From Pseudophaeobacter leonis (GTDB lineage Bacteria; Pseudomonadota; Alphaproteobacteria; Rhodobacterales; Rhodobacteraceae), in assembly GCF_002087335.1 (NCBI RefSeq), contig NZ_MWVJ01000105.1, positions 91,419-155,418 of the forward strand: a stretch of 64,000 nt of DNA, in the 5' to 3' direction. The notes under the pieces are model-generated. The model saw only the letters and a list, made by a program, of their open reading frames with translations. It had not been told where the DNA came from and searched no databases. Below, one piece after another: positions 59,042 to 64,000 of this stretch. The translations under genes and the position numbers were made by a program. The first letter of the stretch is position 1; each line of letters starts with the position of its first letter.

Positions 59042-61548
59042 GTGAGAAATTGGTTCGCAAAGCCTGCTGGCAGGGTGTCAATACGAGCTTATCTTCCTGT
59101 ATTTATGGCACTTATGATCGTGCTTATTGCCGGGTATTATTCAGAAAAGCAAAATAAGATCATCCATGATCAGTCCCTTCGGGTCGACGTTCTGCGCGAG
59201 GCAAGCCTGTTGCAGTCCAGACTTGAAGGCGCCCTGAGCGCGGATATTCAGCTGGTGCGCGGCCTTGTTGCTGTGATCTCTACCGAGCCGGAAATGAGCC
59301 AGGAAAGGTTTACCCAGCTTGGGGAACGGGTGATCGGCAGCCATAGTGGTATCAGCCATATCGCGGCGGCGCCGGACCTGGTGATCTCGATGATCTACCC
59401 TTTGCATGGAAACGAGGCCGCTCTGGGGCTGGACTACAACAAAACAGATGCCCAGCGGGACGCGGCCCATAAAGTGCGTGATAGTGGTGAGATGGTTCTG
59501 GCCGGACCGGTGCAACTGGTGCAGGGCGGCACTGCCTTTATCGGGCGCTTCCCGGTGTTCAGTGGAGCTGGAAAGAGCCGTCGGTTCTGGGGCATCCTCT
59601 CCTTGGTCATGAATGCAGAAACGCTCTATGCCACGCATGGGCTGAATTCTGCGGATCTTGGTATCGAGGTGGCCCTTCGGGGGCGGGATGGCCTGGGAGC
59701 CGAGGGCGATCACTTTTTTGGTAACCCACAGATTTTGAATGATAACCCCGTGGTTTTGGATATTCCTTTGCCAGTGGGGGGCTGGCAGATTGCAGCCCGG
59801 CCAAAAGGGGGCTGGGCGGCCCGGCAGATCAACCCCTGGCCCTGGCGTTTGGTGGTGTTTGTTGCCGGAGCACTGATTGTGATCCCGATCTATACTGTGG
59901 GGCGGCTGTCGGCTGCGCGGCGCGATGTGATTGGAACTCTGACGCGGCGCGAACGCCAGCTCGAAGACCTGTCTCACCGGCTTGAGATCGCGGTGGATAT
60001 TTCCAAAATCGGCATTTGGGAGCTGAACTCTAAATCCAGCCAATTGATCTGGGATCCGAACCTGCGCGAGATCTATGGGATCGGCCCTGGCGACCGTGTC
60101 GCCATCGGGACCTGGGAGACCTATCTGCACCCAGAGGATCGCCAGAAGGCCGTGGACGCATACAAAAAGGCGTCACATGCGGGCGGCAGCCACACTTCCG
60201 ACTTCCGCATTGTTCTGGCCAGTGGTGAGATCAGGCATATCCGATCTATGGGAACGGCCTATGCAGATGCGGATGGATGGTTGCGGATGATCGGTGTCAA
60301 TCTGGACGTGACACGAGACGTGCATCTGCGTGAACAGCTGATCGAGACGAACTCTATCTTGTTGCAGCGAAACAATGAGCTGAATGACGCCAAGCTCTCG
60401 GCTGAGCGGGCCGATCGCGCCAAGTCTGAATTCCTTGCGAATATGTCCCATGAAATCCGCACGCCGATGAATGGGATTTTGGGCATGGCGGATCTGATGG
60501 CAGGATCGGATCTGGGGGCCGAGGAGCGGCAATATCTGGAGACCATCCAGGATTCCTCGCATGCCCTGTTGAAAATTATCAATGATATTCTGGATCTCTC
60601 CCGTCTTGAGGCAGGCCGGCTCGCGATCAATCCGGTGGATTTTGACCTGCGAAACTGTGTTGCAGGGGCGGTTAATTTGCTCAGGCCCAAGGCGCGTGAC
60701 AAGGGCTTGTGGATTTCTGTCAGCTTTGAGGAGGGCCTGCCAGAGCGCATGTCAGGAGATGATGGGCGGCTGCGCCAAATTCTGGTGAACCTGGTTGGAA
60801 ACGCGGTTAAATTCACCTCCACAGGCGGCGTTTCGGTTAAGATCAGCAGCGTTGGCGGCGACGCCTACCGGCTTTTGATCGAAGTTGAAGACACAGGCAT
60901 TGGCATTACCGAGAGCCAGGCCGCGCGTATTTTTGACCGCTTTTCGCAGGCAGATGCGGCCATTACCCGGGCCTTTGGCGGCACAGGGCTGGGGCTGACA
61001 ATCTCAAGCATCCTGGCCAAGCGGATGGGCGGTGGCATAGATCTGTGCATGGTGAAAGAAAACGGCTCCTGCTTTCGGCTGGAAATTCAGCTCGCCAAGG
61101 CAAGCGAAACAGCGCGGTCAACAAAGGTTGAGGCTTTGATGGATACAGCCTCGCTGTCTGGCTGTCGCATTCTGTTGGCGGAAGACAACAAGACCAACCG
61201 CCTGCTGGTTCGCAAATATCTGTCTGGATTAGGGATTACGCTGCAAGAGGCCGAAAATGGCCGTGAGGCCGTGACCTGTGTCAGCAACAGGTGCCCGATA
61301 TCATTTTGATGGACATGTCGATGCCAGAGCTGGATGGTCTTGCGGCCACCCGCGAAATCCGGGCGCTCAATATTGTGCAACCGGTGATAATTGCGCTGAC
61401 GGCCAATGCCTTTGACAGCGACCGCGACGCCTGTCTGGCCGCGGGAATGGACTATTTCCTGCAAAAACCCATCAGCAAATCCGTGTTGTTGCAGACCCTG
61501 GCGATGTTGCAGGTCGGACGCGGTGAGCCAGAAGGCCTGTCGGGCTAA
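59042..61548 (+). pseudogene. CHASE-PAS hybrid sensor histidine kinase, frameshifted before the receiver
   Basis: GTG 59042; ancestral length about 835 aa. Membrane helix at LPVFMALMIVLIAGY (about 19-33), CHASE sensor domain 60-230, second helix LVVFVAGALIVIPIYTVG near 275, PAS domain about 315-435 (YLHPEDRQK). HisKA NMSHEIRTPMNGILGMADLM with His near 469, ATPase N box LVGNAVKFTSTGG and G2 GGTGLGLTIS. A missing base near 61280 splits the C-terminal receiver: EEAENGREAV then, in the other frame, PDIILMDMSMPELDG (phospho-Asp in LMDMSMP) and LQKP (Lys). As written the kinase would lack its receiver domain. Confidence 0.85.
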
Positions 61549-61586
61549 CCAGAGGGGCCTGTCGGGCTGACCATGGGGTAGCGGGG

Positions 61587-62309
61587 CTATTCTTTCGCAA
61601 ACCACTGGCCTAGCTGAAGTTTTGCGCTGGAACAGGCCTGTTCCAGCGGCTCTCCCTTTGCCAGCCCGCAGGTGATTGCCGTCGCCAGACTGCAGCCGGT
61701 GCCGCGTTTGCTGCGGGCAATTCGTGGCGCGGCATAGACCTTATGACCGCTGCGCCAGAACAGATGGTCCAGACTGGTCTCTCCCGTCGCGTGGCCCCCC
61801 TTTATCAGCACAGCCCCCAGACCTGTCGCCAGCAGGATGTTCGCCTGCTCTTCCAGCGCGCCGATGTCCTGGGACAGCGCACGGTTGCTGAGCCTCGCGC
61901 TTTCCTCCAGATTGGGGGTGAGCAGGGTGATGCGCGGCAGCAGGGGCGCCAGCGTCTCAAGAGACATCAACACCCCGCCGGACGAGCTTTTGAGGACCGG
62001 ATCCAGCACAACCGGCACATCCGCTGGCAGAGCCTGCAGCACATGCAGCGCGGCTTCGGGCGCGCCGATCATGCCAATCTTTACGGCTTTGGGGATCTCG
62101 CCCGAGACATCAAAGGCGGCCTGTATCTGGGCTGCGATGATCTCTGGTGGCACCGGGTGGCTGGCGATCAGGGCGGTATTGGTTTGCACGGTGACGGCCG
62201 TCACCACGGGCGAGACGCTGCAGCCCAGGCTTTCAGCCATGGCGATATCGCGGCTCAAACCTGCGCCACCGCTGCTGTCGGTGCCGGCGATCACCAGAAT
62301 GCGGCTCAT
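61587..62309 (-). CDS. thiD: Hydroxymethylpyrimidine/phosphomethylpyrimidine kinase
   Basis: 240 aa, ribokinase fold. IAGTDSSGGAGLSRDI (7-22) is the substrate-binding signature, and GTGCSLATAI (about 209-218) is the C-terminal anion-hole motif with the catalytic Asp/Cys position. It phosphorylates HMP twice for thiamine synthesis. It overlaps thiF by four bases and ends the operon in this window. Confidence 0.9.
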   Translation of the reverse strand: MSRILVIAGTDSSGGAGLSRDIAMAESLGCSVSPVVTAVTVQTNTALIASHPVPPEIIAAQIQAAFDVSGEIPKAVKIGMIGAPEAALHVLQALPADVPVVLDPVLKSSSGGVLMSLETLAPLLPRITLLTPNLEESARLSNRALSQDIGALEEQANILLATGLGAVLIKGGHATGETSLDHLFWRSGHKVYAAPRIARSKRGTGCSLATAITCGLAKGEPLEQACSSAKLQLGQWFAKE

Positions 62310-63274
62310 ACGGGGTCTCCGGCGGCCAGGATTTCGATCCGGCTAAAGCCATGCGCCTGCAGGGCGCGGGCGGCGCGCCAGGCGCGCACCCCAGAGCGGC
62401 AACACAGCACAAGCGCCCGCTGTGTATCAAGCGGCGCGCGCATAAGGTCATCGGGCAGGATGCGTCTGGCGTCAGGGGTGACCAACTGCGGCGCCTCGTG
62501 ACTGGGACGCAGATCAATCACCTGGGCATCCGCAGGGATCAGCGCTGGGCTGATAAACCGCCAAGCGTTCTCTGGTTCTGGGGCTGCGTCAAACCGAAAA
62601 CTACTGAGGCTGAGGCTGGCCATGTCGATTTGCATCAGCAGACCCAGTGGCGAGGGGCTGTGTTGCAACAGCAGTTTCAGCGCCATCTGCGCCTGAAGCG
62701 CGCCGATCATGCCAACCACGGGCCCCATGACCCCAGCTGTGGCACAGCTGGCAGCCGTGTCGGGCAGGTCCGGAAATACAGCGCGCAGCGAGGGGCTACT
62801 GCCGCAAAAACCCCCGACATAGCCACGCTGGCCCAGCACAGAGGCCGCCACGAGTGGCAGCGCACACACCAGACAGGCATCTGACAGAATAAAAGATGTG
62901 GCAAAGGAATCAGCGGCATCTACCACCAGATCAACCGGGTCCAGAAAGCGCGTGACATTTTCTGCCGTCAGCGCCTCGGCATGGGTCACAAGCTGCAGAT
63001 CGGGGGTGGCGGCCAAGAGGCGGTCTGCGGCGGCATCGACCTTGGGGCGGCCAATGTCGGCCAGGGTGAATAGCGTCTGGCGATGCAGGTTGCTCTCGTC
63101 CACCCGGTCAGGGTCCAGCAGGGTGATGGCGCCGATGCCGGCCCCGGCGAGATACTGCAGCACCGGGGCTCCGAGCCCTCCGGCGCCGACCACCAGCACA
63201 TGCGCTCTTGCCAGTCTGGCCTGACCCTGCGGGCCGACCTCGGGCAGGATCATTTGCCGGGCGTAGCGTGACAT
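62306..63274 (-). CDS. thiF: ThiF/MoeB-type adenylyltransferase with rhodanese domain
   Basis: 322 aa. ATP site GAGGLGAPVLQYLAG (residues 31-45) and DPDRVDESNLHRQTLF, then SCATAGVMGPVVGMIGALQA with the catalytic Cys near 178. The C-terminal 80 residues are a rhodanese domain with LCCRSGVRAWRAARAL (active-site loop, near 292). It activates ThiS for sulfur transfer to the thiazole. It shares one base with thiE. Confidence 0.85.
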   Translation of the reverse strand: MSRYARQMILPEVGPQGQARLARAHVLVVGAGGLGAPVLQYLAGAGIGAITLLDPDRVDESNLHRQTLFTLADIGRPKVDAAADRLLAATPDLQLVTHAEALTAENVTRFLDPVDLVVDAADSFATSFILSDACLVCALPLVAASVLGQRGYVGGFCGSSPSLRAVFPDLPDTAASCATAGVMGPVVGMIGALQAQMALKLLLQHSPSPLGLLMQIDMASLSLSSFRFDAAPEPENAWRFISPALIPADAQVIDLRPSHEAPQLVTPDARRILPDDLMRAPLDTQRALVLCCRSGVRAWRAARALQAHGFSRIEILAAGDPV

Positions 63275-63882
63275 CAGGCGCAGGCCGTGGCCAAAAGGCG
63301 GCAGCGGGCTTCGGGATCCGGGGCCTGCTGGATGTCGGTGACCACGGCGGCGCTGTCGGCCCCGGCGGCAAAGACACCGGGCGGGCGTTCGGGTGTCAGC
63401 CCGCCGATGGCCACCAAGGGTGTCTTGCCCGCGCGCTGTTTCCAGCGGCTGACACGGTCAAGACCCTGCGGCCCCCACGTCATCTTTTTCAACAGGGTGG
63501 GATAGACCGGGCCAAGGGCAACATAGGCCGGATCATGCGACAGGGCGCGGTCCAGTTCGGCGTCATCATGGGTGGACAGCCCATAGCGCACCCCGGCACG
63601 GTTGAGAGCGGCAAAATCCGCCTGCGCCATATCCTCTTGCCCCAGGTGCACGAAGGTGCAGTTCAGATCGAGGGCGATCTGCCAGTGATCATTGACCACC
63701 AGCTGGGCGCCATGCACGGCACAAAAATCGCGGGCGCGCGCAACCTGGCGGCGAACCTCGGCCTCGGGTTCATCCTTGATCCTGAGCTGCACCAGCCGCG
63801 CCCCCTGCGGCACCAAAAGCTCCAGCCGACCAACATGGCCAACAATCAGATAAAAGCGTTGCATGCGTTTGTGTTCTTTCAT
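63274..63882 (-). CDS. thiE: Thiamine phosphate synthase
   Basis: 202 aa from ATG 63882, which overlaps the thiG stop (ATGA); a later ATG at 63864 (MQRFYLI) is possible. TIM-barrel ThiE/TenI fold: GLSTHDDAELDRAL, YVALGPVYPTLLKKM and GGLTPER landmarks. It couples HMP-PP and thiazole phosphate. The end touches thiF (shared A of TGATG-type junction). Confidence 0.85.
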   Translation of the reverse strand: MKEHKRMQRFYLIVGHVGRLELLVPQGARLVQLRIKDEPEAEVRRQVARARDFCAVHGAQLVVNDHWQIALDLNCTFVHLGQEDMAQADFAALNRAGVRYGLSTHDDAELDRALSHDPAYVALGPVYPTLLKKMTWGPQGLDRVSRWKQRAGKTPLVAIGGLTPERPPGVFAAGADSAAVVTDIQQAPDPEARCRLLATACA

Positions 63883-64000
63883 GTCAAACTCGCCAGGCCA
63901 AGGACCGGGGTGGAGGGCACCGCCATATCACGACGCGGCATCGGGTCGGCGCCAAAGCCCGCCCGCCCGGCCGCAACCGCCTGTGCCATGGCGCGCGCCA
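63879..64000 (-). CDS. thiG: Thiazole synthase, C-terminal end only
   Basis: The last 39 codons of a minus-strand gene that continues beyond the window. AMAQAVAAGRAGFGAD and PMPRRDMAVPSTPV fit the ThiG C-terminus (AxxAGRxAxxAGRM region). It overlaps thiE by four bases, so thiG-thiE-thiF-thiD form one operon. Confidence 0.75.
   Translation of the reverse strand, partial: ARAMAQAVAAGRAGFGADPMPRRDMAVPSTPVLGLASLT

Overview
The gene content points to a Roseobacter-group alphaproteobacterium (Rhodobacterales). This rests on the duplicated Alphaproteobacteria-type sugar and glycerol-phosphate ABC operons, a Paracoccus-like narR/narK/narGHJI locus, RTX proteins and high G+C. No rRNA or tRNA gene was seen, and no species is claimed.

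Layout. (1) 0.2-9.1 kb is an accessory island: a broken large serine recombinase with a small overlapping upstream gene, two small unknown genes, the first 40 or so codons of a type I methylase (hsdM), and a tight operon of a 37-aa ORF, an intact 942-aa protein of unknown function, a 73-aa protein and a DUF1998-type helicase that has lost its ATPase core. It looks like a decaying defence island, possibly a poorly described anti-phage system. (2) 9.5-13 kb carries a TIGR03032-type protein and an FG-GAP/Calx-beta/RTX protein. (3) 13.2-21.7 kb, minus strand, is a hydroxamate-type siderophore uptake operon (AraC regulator, TonB receptor, binding protein, double permease, ATPase) followed by an ABC exporter. 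(4) 22.2-26.7 kb holds a second RTX protein, a nitroreductase and a membrane alpha/beta hydrolase. (5) 26.8-33.2 kb is a LysR regulator divergent from ugpBAEC and a glycerophosphodiesterase, for scavenging glycerol-3-phosphate and phosphodiesters. (6) 33.0-37.7 kb is a TetR-controlled cluster of a flavin monooxygenase, a bile-acid-type sodium symporter, an epimerase-like and a short-chain dehydrogenase, with unknown substrate. (7) 37.7-45.6 kb is a glucose ABC importer with glucokinase, divergent from a two-component system. (8) 45.7-58.6 kb is the respiratory nitrate reductase locus: NarR-type regulator, two NarK transporters, narGHJI, a parvulin, a hemerythrin-like protein and a DUF2478 protein. 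(9) 59.0-61.5 kb is a CHASE-PAS hybrid kinase. (10) 61.6-64 kb is the end of a thiamine operon (thiG-thiE-thiF-thiD).

A dominant feature of the window is the number of single-base lesions: at least sixteen frameshifts or in-frame stops split otherwise well-conserved genes, including narG, narI, both narK genes, ugpB, ugpC and fhuB. Many lie in short homopolymer runs and the reading frame is fully conserved on both sides. Sequencing or assembly error is the simplest explanation for most of them. Lesions in the accessory island (helicase deletion, hsdM stub) are structural and look like true decay. Genes with such lesions are listed as pseudogenes over the full span of the ancestral gene.
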